From Betaproteobacteria bacterium (GTDB lineage Bacteria > Pseudomonadota > Gammaproteobacteria > Burkholderiales > Casimicrobiaceae), in the NCBI GenBank assembly GCA_013298455.1, contig JAAFHR010000166.1, forward strand, positions 1 through 7,170: DNA of 7,170 bases, given 5' to 3'. This document shows positions 1 through 5,887 of the stretch, in pieces (position 1 is the first letter of the stretch; the number at the start of each line of letters is the position of its first letter). A program made the position numbers and the translations under genes. Under the pieces are notes generated by a model, which was not told the origin of the DNA, ran no database searches, and was given only the letters and a program-made list of their open reading frames with translations.

Positions 1-458
1 TCGTTGGCGATCAGTCGCAGCGCGAAGCCGCCGCTTACGGACGCGCACTCCGTGACCGACCGCTCGATGCGTTAACGGATTTGCTCGAATTGCCGGGCTT
101 CACACAATCGCATATTGAAGCGCTCGCGAGCGTTGTCGACGTGCTCCCCGAAGCCACTCCGATCAACGTCAACACAGCGGACTTGAGTTTGCTCAAATTG
201 GCGCTACCGCAGGCCAGCGCTGAGGCGTTTACCAAGATGAGCGCTCAGCGCGCGCAGCGACCATTCAACTCGGTCGCGGAATTCAGCGGCGCATTGGGCG
301 CGCCGCTGCCCGAGGCGATGTTTTCCGTTAGTTCCAACTATTTCGCGATGAACGCGCAGGTTCGTTTTGAGCATGCGGCACATCGGCTACAGTTGCGCAT
401 CGTACGGCCAGCGGGCGCTGCGCCTCAGGTTCTTTCACGGCGGATTAGCAATGCGTAG
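1..458 (+). CDS. gspK: Type II secretion minor pseudopilin GspK, C-terminal part (5' end outside window)
   Basis: About 152 codons are visible; the frame is already open at base 3 and ends at TAG 456-458. GspK is the large minor pseudopilin that sits with GspI and GspJ at the tip of the T2SS pseudopilus on the periplasmic side of the inner membrane. The visible part carries the helix-hairpin-helix-like helical region typical of GspK (PLDALTDLLELPGF) and then the family hallmark PINVNTADLSLL, which matches the usual 'P-V/I-N-V-N-T-A' signature. A final beta-rich segment (YFAMNAQVRFEHAAHRLQLR) ends the pseudopilin fold, so the C terminus looks complete. The N-terminal prepilin peptidase site lies outside the window. 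gspL starts six bases after the stop, in the same reading frame, as expected for a gsp operon. The family call is firm. Confidence 0.9.
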   Translation, partial: VGDQSQREAAAYGRALRDRPLDALTDLLELPGFTQSHIEALASVVDVLPEATPINVNTADLSLLKLALPQASAEAFTKMSAQRAQRPFNSVAEFSGALGAPLPEAMFSVSSNYFAMNAQVRFEHAAHRLQLRIVRPAGAAPQVLSRRISNA

Positions 459-464
459 GTTTGG

Positions 465-1400
465 ATGAAGCTGATACAACGCGAAGCCGATCAACTCAAA
501 TTGCCCTTGACCACCCTCCTCCACCCTCCTCAAGTCGCCATCGTCCGCGCACGAATTCCGGGCTTTGCAACGCTTGCGCTCGCCGATCAGCGTCGTGCTG
601 CGGCGTTTGCGTTGCGTCGGGATTTTGGCGTGGACTCGGGCTCGCTGGTGTTGACGGCCATGGCGCTGCCGCGGGCCAGTGCTTCGAGCGCAACCGACGA
701 CGTTGCGATTGCTTTCACCAATGCGAGTGCCGGTGCGTCAGCGGGCGCGTCCGCCATACCCGCGGCCTATTTGCAGGCTATTGAACCCACGCGGATTGCT
801 TGGTTTAACGCACCAACAGGCTTCGCCATTGGTCCCGATCAAACGCCGCCGCGTGAAATCATGTCCATGTTGTCAGCCAATCCGGGCGTGACTGAAGTAG
901 TTGTTTTGGGCGAGCATCGCTTTCCGGCGGAGACCTTGCAATGGTGGCAAGCGGCCACTGGTGTCACTTTTGTCGAACGCGATCACAGCGCTGAAAAGGG
1001 CGCAGCGCTCGCGCTCGAAGCCGTCGACAGCGCTCCGCTTGCGCCACGTCGCACCGCGCTCGATCGGGCGCTTTGGGTGGCGAGTATCGCGAGCGTTGCC
1101 TGCTGTGCAGTCGCGCTTTTGGCGCTGCTTTCGCAGCGCGGCAGTGTGCCCGCCGCCACAACGGCCGCTGCTCCGAATGCCGCTAACGCCAACGCTGGCG
1201 CGATGTTCGTTCGCATCACAACGATCGCACCCGAGCTGCGCACCACACTCAAAACGGCAAGCTTCGGTGGGAACGCATGGGTCATTTCGCTCAGCAACGC
1301 TGAAGCCGTGCCGCGCTATGCCGCCGCGCTGCGAAGCAACGGTTTTGCGGTGCAAACCGTCACCGAACCCGATGCGAGATTGCGGGTGAGTTTGCCATGA
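465..1400 (+). CDS. gspL: Type II secretion inner-membrane platform protein GspL (short N-terminus)
   Basis: The product has 311 residues. GspL is a bitopic inner-membrane protein whose cytoplasmic actin-like domain recruits the ATPase GspE and whose periplasmic domain pairs with GspM. The architecture fits: a cytoplasmic region of about 200 residues, one membrane helix at about 203-223 (ALWVASIASVACCAVALLAL), an Ala/Asn-rich linker at 228-246, and a small ferredoxin-like periplasmic domain at about 247-311. GspL proteins are commonly near 400 residues, so this one is short, and the segment before the conserved stretch around residues 24-55 seems shorter than usual. ATG 465 is the only in-frame start after the gspK stop; only a weak TAGG (456-459) lies ahead of it. 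Bases 511-530 are a perfect 10-bp tandem duplication inside the coding region. The stop overlaps the gspM start (ATGA 1397-1400). Assignment rests on topology plus position between gspK and gspM rather than on a strong motif. Confidence 0.82.
   Translation: MKLIQREADQLKLPLTTLLHPPQVAIVRARIPGFATLALADQRRAAAFALRRDFGVDSGSLVLTAMALPRASASSATDDVAIAFTNASAGASAGASAIPAAYLQAIEPTRIAWFNAPTGFAIGPDQTPPREIMSMLSANPGVTEVVVLGEHRFPAETLQWWQAATGVTFVERDHSAEKGAALALEAVDSAPLAPRRTALDRALWVASIASVACCAVALLALLSQRGSVPAATTAAAPNAANANAGAMFVRITTIAPELRTTLKTASFGGNAWVISLSNAEAVPRYAAALRSNGFAVQTVTEPDARLRVSLP
511..530 (+). repeat. Perfect 10-bp tandem repeat (two copies) inside gspL
   Basis: CCACCCTCCT occurs twice head to tail at 511-520 and 521-530, within codons 16-22 of gspL. 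The unit is not a multiple of three, so loss or gain of one copy would shift the frame near the start of the protein. With only two copies it may be chance. Confidence 0.7.
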
Positions 1401-1804
1401 AGCCGTTGTTGAAATCACGCGGTAACGCACGCCAACACTCGAATGGGTTAGCGATCCGCCGACTTGTTTTGGCGGGCATCGCACTGCTCGGGATCGTTGC
1501 TACCGTGTGGTTCGTCAACACCACGCAGGCCGCAAAACAGTCCCAACGCGATCAACGCTTCGCTGACGGCTGGCGATCGCAATCCATCAGCGAGCCCAAG
1601 TCTTCACTCACAGCGATTGCAGCCCAATGGAGCATGCGCGATGAGCGCTCGTCAGACGGCCGATCACTGTCGTGGAGCGTGAGTGATCTGGGCGAGCTTC
1701 GCGCGAGTTTGCTCGCGCTCGATGGCGCGTCGGTCACGGTTCAGAAAATCAACGTCAACAAACGCGACTCGGCGCTTGTCGTCGTTGCGGAGATCGCGCC
1801 ATGA
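1397..1804 (+). CDS. gspM: Type II secretion protein GspM
   Basis: The product has 135 residues. GspM is a small bitopic inner-membrane protein that binds GspL and helps assemble the pseudopilus-driving platform. The sequence shows a basic, cytoplasmic N-terminus (residues 1-22, several Lys/Arg), one membrane helix at about 22-41 (RRLVLAGIALLGIVATVWFV), a polar, probably coiled linker around 42-70, and a small periplasmic alpha/beta domain ending in two likely strands (ASVTVQKINV and SALVVVAEI). This is the standard GspM plan, though slightly shorter than the roughly 160 residues common in the family. A Shine-Dalgarno-like GGGTGAG at 1384-1390 precedes ATG 1397, which overlaps the gspL stop by four bases; its own stop overlaps the gspN start in the same way. 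GspM is poorly conserved, so the call depends on topology and gene order. Confidence 0.85.
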   Translation: MKPLLKSRGNARQHSNGLAIRRLVLAGIALLGIVATVWFVNTTQAAKQSQRDQRFADGWRSQSISEPKSSLTAIAAQWSMRDERSSDGRSLSWSVSDLGELRASLLALDGASVTVQKINVNKRDSALVVVAEIAP

Positions 1805-2475
1805 AGCGGCTGTTCGTTGCGATATCGCTCATCGCTATCACTTTCAGCGTTTTGGTTTGGCGACTTCCAGCAAGTACGGTGCTCGCAGCGCTGCCCGCCG
1901 ACGCGGTCAACAAAGTGGCGCCATTCGTCACGATCCACGAGCTGGGTGGCACGATTTGGAGCGGTGACGCGCGAATCAGCGTCTCAGCCATTCCGTCGAC
2001 ACAGCGCATCGTTTGGAATTGCGCGCCGAAACGCCTCGCCTTGGCCATCGATTGCGCCCTGAGCGAAGCAATTTCGGGGGTGGCAACGATTGATGTGCTG
2101 TCGCAATCGATCACGTTGAACAACGTGAAAACCGCGGTGCCATTTCGGTTCGTTGCGCCTGGCGCAACCATCGTCACGAGCGATCAGCTAAGCGCAACCG
2201 TCGCCAACGCATCGCTCTCGGCCAAGGCAACTCAACTCACCGCAACGATCACCGCCGTAAACACTGCCACACGCATTGGCGAAACCGTGACCTTGCTCGG
2301 CGAAGTCTCGCTGGATTGCGCCCCCATTGACGCCGCTCCGGGCTCGCGCTGCACGCTCCGAAACCGCGCGTCTGAAAACCGCATTGACGGACAAATCGAT
2401 CTCAATCCCAACCGAGTCAGCGGCAACGTAGCGTTCGCGCCAGCAGGCGCGGTGCGACAGAGTTTTTCGTTTTGA
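1801..2475 (+). CDS. gspN: Type II secretion protein GspN
   Basis: The product has 224 residues. GspN is an accessory T2SS protein, present in only some systems, anchored in the inner membrane with a periplasmic beta-rich domain; its exact role is not settled. Residues 1-20 form an uncleaved-type membrane helix (FVAISLIAITFSVLVW). The conserved family motif follows at 49-56 as GGTIWSGD, resembling 'G-T-L/V-W-S/D-G' of other GspN proteins. The remainder is a long beta-rich region ending with GQIDLNPNRVSGNVAFAP. Four cysteines occur as two pairs, C74/C85 and C173/C184, each pair ten residues apart, suggesting two disulfides in the oxidising periplasm. GGAG at 1789-1792 lies eight bases before ATG 1801, which overlaps the gspM stop. 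Nothing else of the operon follows, so gspN is probably its last gene. Confidence 0.88.
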   Translation: MKRLFVAISLIAITFSVLVWRLPASTVLAALPADAVNKVAPFVTIHELGGTIWSGDARISVSAIPSTQRIVWNCAPKRLALAIDCALSEAISGVATIDVLSQSITLNNVKTAVPFRFVAPGATIVTSDQLSATVANASLSAKATQLTATITAVNTATRIGETVTLLGEVSLDCAPIDAAPGSRCTLRNRASENRIDGQIDLNPNRVSGNVAFAPAGAVRQSFSF

Positions 2476-2541
2476 GGTCGTACAGGTGACGTAGTTCACT
2501 GCCGAAGCGCTGCGGATATCGTGTCCTCGGGCTGGCTAAAT

Positions 2542-2569
2542 CGTCATTTCCGCGGAAGCGGGAATGACG
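2542..2569. repeat. Intergenic dyad, GTCATTCCCGC...GCGGGAATGAC type
   Basis: CGTCATTTCCGC (2542-2553) and GCGGGAATGACG (2558-2569) are inverted copies around a GGAA loop, with one position out of twelve forming a G-T pair. This matches the widespread GTCATTCCCGCG/CGCGGGAATGAC intergenic repeat and resembles, with one change, the ATTCCC-N8-GGGAAT core of neisserial dRS3. It lies between the convergent gspN and hydrolase genes. It could stop transcription or protect 3' ends in either direction, but no T-run follows on either strand, so a classical intrinsic terminator is not supported. The rest of the gap 2476-2618 shows nothing recognisable. Confidence 0.8.
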
Positions 2570-2618
2570 GAAATCGGCGTTGTGCGGAGCCCTCAACAGG
2601 AGAGTGCGAGCCGAACCC

Positions 2619-3644
2619 TCACCGCACCAACACCGCCGCGCTGCTTTTTCGCTCCAACAGCGAACTCTCAGCGCGCGCCCATTCATCGATCAGTAGCGGC
2701 GCTTGCCCGCGAAGCACGGTGTTCAAAAACAAGCCTGAGAGCTCTTTGGTCGCGCGTTTGACCTTATCGTTGAGCTCGACGCCAGCGCGATCAATTCGGT
2801 CGGTAAAGATGCTGTGCGTGGCCCCCTTAAACACCGCAATCACTTTGCGTGGATCGCGCTGCGCGTCAAACACTGCCAAGCGATCCTGCAAGTCAGAGCG
2901 ATATCCGGGTACTCGAATCACGTCCTCGGTACCCGTCACGTGAAGCGTGGGCAAATTCATGGGTTTGAGGATCTCTGCCATGTCGCCTTCACCGGTAAAC
3001 GGAGGGGCCGAAATCAGCACCAACGCCTTCACGCGCTCATCCCGAAGCGATAGCGGCCCGGTTTCCCGTAGCACCGTGGCACCGCCCACCAACATCGCCG
3101 TATTCGCGCCGTAGGAATGCCCGGCCACCGCGATGGCGCGCGCCTCCACACTGGGGGCCAGTTCGCTATCGGCCAAGAGCTGTGTAATCGCAAACGAAAC
3201 GTCTTTGACTCGCGCCAAGGCGTTTTGCTCGCTCGCCGCGCCATTCAGTCGGCCCACCAAGGTGAACACATTACCAAACCACACGGCGCGATCACTGCCT
3301 TCGTGCTGCACATGCAAACTCGCGATCCCAGAGGCCGCCCAATGCCGCCCCAAATACGAGTAGCCCATCCGAGAGCCACCCAAACCGTGAGAGAAGACCA
3401 CGAGCGGCACCTTCGACGCAGGCGACGCCCCTTCGGGCCAGTAGAGCCGAGCAGGAACGGCTCGCGAGCGGGCTGCGTCGGTCCAATTGAAATCGATCGT
3501 TCGGTAGCTGCCCGTAGGATGCGTCGCCGCAGCAAGATCGCTGGCGGGCGCGGCCGTGCTCGCTTGCGGCGCGGCAAACGTCCCACCCACTAGCGCCAAA
3601 AAACTGAATGCGCCAACTGTGGCGCATTTGAAAAATCTTCGCAT
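2619..3644 (-). CDS. Exported alpha/beta hydrolase (PAF-acetylhydrolase/dienelactone hydrolase-like)
   Basis: The product has 341 residues. A Sec signal peptide is clear at 1-24: MRRFFK, a hydrophobic core (VGAFSFLALVGG) and a likely cut near Ala24/Ala25; there is no lipobox. The mature part is an alpha/beta hydrolase: oxyanion-hole region VVFSHGLGG at 82-90, nucleophile elbow GHSYGA at 175-180 (Ser177), acid in GTED (Asp241) and catalytic His277 in GATHSIF. All triad positions are present, so it should be active as an esterase, lipase or related acyl hydrolase in the periplasm or outside the cell. The closest general match in my memory is the platelet-activating-factor acetylhydrolase-like / predicted dienelactone hydrolase group; substrate cannot be read. 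AGAG nine bases before the ATG is a weak ribosome binding site. The gene is convergent with the T2SS operon and divergent from the next gene. Secretion by the adjacent T2SS is possible but unproven. Confidence 0.88.
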   Translation of the reverse strand: MRRFFKCATVGAFSFLALVGGTFAAPQASTAAPASDLAAATHPTGSYRTIDFNWTDAARSRAVPARLYWPEGASPASKVPLVVFSHGLGGSRMGYSYLGRHWAASGIASLHVQHEGSDRAVWFGNVFTLVGRLNGAASEQNALARVKDVSFAITQLLADSELAPSVEARAIAVAGHSYGANTAMLVGGATVLRETGPLSLRDERVKALVLISAPPFTGEGDMAEILKPMNLPTLHVTGTEDVIRVPGYRSDLQDRLAVFDAQRDPRKVIAVFKGATHSIFTDRIDRAGVELNDKVKRATKELSGLFLNTVLRGQAPLLIDEWARAESSLLERKSSAAVLVR

Positions 3645-3781
3645 AGATAACTACTCTGGCATGTGAGTGCCGACCAATGAAAGCCCGGAGAACGAGTAGA
3701 TCACTTAGCGTGACAAATGTTCCGCAGCAGGCCGCCAGCGCACTCTTTCGTCGCGCTACTCCGCAATTCGTCGCCTCTGCC

Positions 3782-3810
3782 TTGCTGATTGCTGTTCAGC
3801 GAAAGATAGT
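3782..3810 (+). promoter_or_regulatory. Weak candidate sigma70-like promoter for the membrane protein gene
   Basis: TTGCTG (3782-3787) and GATAGT (3805-3810) are separated by 17 bases and lie 31 bases ahead of the start codon. Each box only partly matches TTGACA/TATAAT, so this is a suggestion based on spacing and position. Confidence 0.25.
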
Positions 3811-3827
3811 TGATCCATCAAAGACCC

Positions 3828-3834
3828 AAGGGGA
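3828..3834 (+). promoter_or_regulatory. Strong ribosome binding site fixing the start at 3842
   Basis: AAGGGGA lies seven bases before ATG 3842. It decides the start over the in-frame ATG at 3677, because the protein from 3842 begins with MKR and a membrane helix, as membrane proteins commonly do. Confidence 0.7.
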
Positions 3835-3841
3835 CATTCAA

Positions 3842-4258
3842 ATGAAACGCGCATTGATCATTGTGGCCAAACTCGTCGGTATCGTCGCACTCATCGCGGC
3901 CGTCTTGGCGGTGGTGTTGCTGATCGGCATGCAGCACTGGCAGGGCACCGAAAACGTGGTGATTCACTGGGACGAGATGAGCATTCCGGTCGCGGGCGTG
4001 TTTGACGGCGGCATCGGCACAGCGATCATTGCTTGGCTCGCCGTCACGATCGCGTTGGTCGTGAGCGCGGCGGCACTGGTGTTTGCCTTTACGCTGACCG
4101 CGTTGGCGCTGGGTGCGGTCGCCGTGTTGCTAGCGGCGCCGTTTTTGATCAGCGGGCTGGTTGTGTATCTGGTGATGCGTCGGAGTGCTCGGCGTCGTGA
4201 TTACAACACCCGTAGCGGCGAATCGGGCGGAACACCGCCGACGCCGAGCGCGGCTTAA
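3842..4258 (+). CDS. Small membrane protein of unknown function
   Basis: The product has 138 residues and I do not recognise a family. It has a basic start (MKRALIIVAK), a first membrane helix at about 8-29, then a polar, aromatic-containing loop at about 30-56 (QHWQGTENVVIHWDEMSIPV) with several acidic residues, a second helix at about 58-82 and a third at about 85-112. It ends in a strongly basic stretch (RRSARRRD, 113-120) and a flexible Ser/Gly/Thr/Pro tail. The positive-inside rule puts the Arg cluster in the cytoplasm. With three helices the N-terminus would then be outside unless one hydrophobic stretch is re-entrant or the first helix is cleaved or otherwise oriented, so topology is uncertain. 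The gene stands alone: divergent from the hydrolase and convergent with the lipoprotein gene. Codon use looks like its neighbours, so it is probably a real gene. Confidence 0.75.
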   Translation: MKRALIIVAKLVGIVALIAAVLAVVLLIGMQHWQGTENVVIHWDEMSIPVAGVFDGGIGTAIIAWLAVTIALVVSAAALVFAFTLTALALGAVAVLLAAPFLISGLVVYLVMRRSARRRDYNTRSGESGGTPPTPSAA

Positions 4259-4303
4259 TACTGATCCCGGCTAAATCACCTAGCAGGCTCCGTAAATCTG
4301 ACT

Positions 4304-4415
4304 CCCTCACCCCCTAGAGGGAGAGGGTTGGGGAGAGGCTGACCGGGAGCGCGAATTCTGCGCTTCAGCGACGTTCCCCCTCTCCCCTAGCCCCTCTCCC
4401 TCCAGGGGAGAGGGG
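4304..4415. repeat. Large pyrimidine/purine-rich inverted-repeat element (CCCTCTCCC type)
   Basis: The left arm at 4304-4338 (CCCTCACCCCCTAGAGGGAG and on) and the right arm at 4376-4415 (CCCCCTCTCCCCTAGCCCCT and on) are imperfect inverted copies around a unique core of about 37 bases. Each arm is also partly self-complementary, CCCTC...GAGGG, so it can fold as one long stem or as two hairpins. Elements of this look are common between genes in several proteobacterial genomes. It fills the 185-base gap between two convergent genes, where it may act on both transcripts; no T-run marks it as a classical terminator. Nothing else is visible in the gap 4259-4443. Confidence 0.8.
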
Positions 4416-4443
4416 AACCCTACAGAGCCAGAAACCATGCCCG

Positions 4444-4956
4444 CTACTTGCTACTCCCCCGTTGCAGCGAAGGATCATCAAATCCCGTGCTCTTCACTCG
4501 GCCGTTGCCGTCAAAGAGCACTTCAAAATTCAGGTCGGCGTTGTCGCGATTAAATTTCCAGACCTGTGTGACTTCGTTGATGCTCATGGCGTAGCGCTTT
4601 TCTTTGCCGTGTTTGCCGAGCACGCGGCGCACTTCGGTGGTGGTCATGCCGGGCACGATGCGCTTGAAGTTTTCGTCGGTCAGCACTTGATCGATTTTTT
4701 CGAGCTTCCCGGTCGGGTCAACCGTCATGAAATACGTTTTCACACCCTCGGGGCCGAGCGGATAGACCCAAATTTCGCGATCACCTTCTTTGAAAACGTC
4801 GGATGGATCACCCATCTGCGTTTTCATATCAGCAACCGTGGATTGCCCCGCACGCAGCTCGCCAGTGGCCACTCGGTCGCAGCCCGCAATCGCCAAGAGC
4901 GTCGAAAAAAATCCCATGATGAATGCGCCTTTGAGGGTGGTGAGCGGGTGTTTCAT
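4444..4956 (-). CDS. Lipoprotein with two BamE/SmpA-OmlA-like repeats
   Basis: The product has 170 residues. A lipoprotein signal is visible at 1-26: MKHPLTTLKG, a hydrophobic core, and the lipobox IAGC with Cys26 as the lipid-bearing residue. Asp follows at +2 (Asp27), which in enterobacteria can hold lipoproteins at the inner membrane. Two similar units follow. Unit one, about 33-90, has GELRAGQSTVADMKTQMGDP, then REIWVYPLG and a strand ending in a DPTGKLEKI turn. Unit two, about 97-160, has FKRIVPGMTTTEVRRVLG, then VTQVWKFN and a DGNGRVKS turn. The 'G-x-T/S-x-x-(E/D)-(V/M)...G-x-P' start and the W-x-(Y/F) strand are the SmpA/OmlA (BamE) pattern. Canonical BamE has one such domain and is smaller, so this is a paralogue and not necessarily a Bam subunit. 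ATG 4956 is preferred over Met14, which would leave no basic n-region. It follows the TadA-GNAT gene by 10 bases. Confidence 0.82.
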   Translation of the reverse strand: MKHPLTTLKGAFIMGFFSTLLAIAGCDRVATGELRAGQSTVADMKTQMGDPSDVFKEGDREIWVYPLGPEGVKTYFMTVDPTGKLEKIDQVLTDENFKRIVPGMTTTEVRRVLGKHGKEKRYAMSINEVTQVWKFNRDNADLNFEVLFDGNGRVKSTGFDDPSLQRGSSK

Positions 4957-4966
4957 GTTGATACTT

Positions 4967-5887
4967 TCAAGAATGTTTCGTAAGCGATTTCTTCATATCG
5001 CGATGCGGGATATCGCAATCCAAGTACTCAGGGCCATAAGCAACGTAGCCAAACTTTTCGTAGAACCCCATGGCATGCGTTTGCGCGCTTAGAACGGATT
5101 CTGAATCGCCGCGTTGACGTTGCCGCTCGATGAGATGTTCGAGCACTGCCGCGCCAATGTTACGCCCGCGAAACGGCTTTCGCACGGCCATGCGTCCGAT
5201 ATGGCCGTCGGGTAAAAGGCGCCCGCAGGCCGCCGCTTGCCCATCGACCCACGCGATGGCGTGAATACACAAGGGGTCCCAGCGATCCACCTCTTCCTCA
5301 GCAGGTACGCCCTGCTCTTCAACGAACACATCAAAACGGATGGATTTCAGATGACTCTGATCGTCCGGCCAGGTGGCGGTTTTCACTTGCATCGTTTCGC
5401 GACCGATGGATTGACGGCGCTCTCGCTTGTTGAAGAAAAAAGCTTTCAGCAACTGCGCAGACTCGGCTTCGCAGACGTGACCGACCACATCCCGCGCATG
5501 ATGGTTGAGCTGAGTCTGCGCAAACAAGTCAATCACGCTACCCGCCGCACCAAACTTGGCGTCTGGCGCACCCCACACCACGCGGCTCACGCGGGCATGC
5601 AAGAGCGCACCCGCGCACATCGCGCAGGGCTCGACGGTCGTGTAGACCGTCGCCCCCGGCACTCGGTAATTGTTGATTGTGTGAAACGCGTCACGTAGCG
5701 CCACGATTTCAGCATGCGCCGTGGTGTCCCGGTCGCGAATCACACGGTTGGCACCACGGCCGATGATTTCATCGCCAACGACAACCAAGGCGGCAATCGG
5801 CACTTCGCCCGCCGCTCCTGCGTTCGCAGCTAGGGCGAGCGCCTCGCGCATGAAGCGCTCGTCGGCATGAGAAACCGCCGCGCTCAC
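4967..5887 (-). CDS. tadA: Fusion of tRNA adenosine-34 deaminase (TadA) and GNAT N-acetyltransferase
   Basis: The product has 306 residues in one unbroken frame. Residues 1-155 are TadA, which makes inosine at the wobble position of tRNA-Arg(ACG). It shows MREALALAANAGAAGEVPIA at 13-32, zinc ligand His58 and proton shuttle Glu60 in AHAE, and PCAMC at 87-91 with zinc ligands Cys88 and Cys91, so the active site is intact and full length. After a basic linker (KRERRQSIGR, 154-163), residues 166-306 form a complete GNAT domain of the YjcF/ElaA-like kind: RFDVFVEEQGVP at 184-195, GRLLPDGHIGRMAV at 222-235, the acetyl-CoA loop RGRNIGA at 240-246, and HAMGFYEKFGY at 271-281, ending PHRDMKKSL. The acetylated substrate is unknown. 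The start is GTG 5887, overlapping the upstream stop (GTGA), with GGAG 11 bases ahead. ATG for Met166 (5390-5392) could be an internal start for a free acetyltransferase, but no good ribosome site precedes it. Confidence 0.9.
   Translation of the reverse strand: MSAAVSHADERFMREALALAANAGAAGEVPIAALVVVGDEIIGRGANRVIRDRDTTAHAEIVALRDAFHTINNYRVPGATVYTTVEPCAMCAGALLHARVSRVVWGAPDAKFGAAGSVIDLFAQTQLNHHARDVVGHVCEAESAQLLKAFFFNKRERRQSIGRETMQVKTATWPDDQSHLKSIRFDVFVEEQGVPAEEEVDRWDPLCIHAIAWVDGQAAACGRLLPDGHIGRMAVRKPFRGRNIGAAVLEHLIERQRQRGDSESVLSAQTHAMGFYEKFGYVAYGPEYLDCDIPHRDMKKSLTKHS

Larger units (their letters stand above)
3645..3841. other. Divergent intergenic region
   Basis: These 197 bases separate the hydrolase start (-) from the start of the small membrane protein (+) and should contain both promoters. 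The + side has a convincing ribosome binding site and a weak promoter candidate, listed separately. I see no convincing sigma70 promoter, operator palindrome or riboswitch on the - side. The + frame is open back to an ATG at 3677, but that stretch lacks a ribosome binding site and reads as a polar segment in front of an ideal membrane-protein start, so I treat it as non-coding. Confidence 0.5.

Noticed and set aside
873..1484. Open frame on - strand, 203 codons
   Set aside because: It is antisense to gspL, with Arg/Cys-rich composition and no domain; it reflects the high GC of the coding strand.
2542..2569. Classical rho-independent terminator for gspN
   Set aside because: The stem is strong, but no run of T follows on either strand, so it is listed as a repeat.
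3117..3593. Open frame on + strand, 158 codons
   Set aside because: It is antisense to the hydrolase, whose catalytic motifs prove the - strand reading; the shadow is Arg-rich and without motifs.
3677..3841. N-terminal extension of the membrane protein to ATG 3677
   Set aside because: No ribosome binding site precedes it, while AAGGGGA sits seven bases before ATG 3842, where a typical MKR-plus-helix start begins.
4462..4983. Open frame on + strand, 173 codons
   Set aside because: It is antisense to the lipoprotein gene, which has a lipobox and two recognisable repeats.
5237..5698. Open frames on + strand, also 5908-6390
   Set aside because: They are antisense to the TadA-GNAT and PaiB-type genes and carry no recognisable domain.
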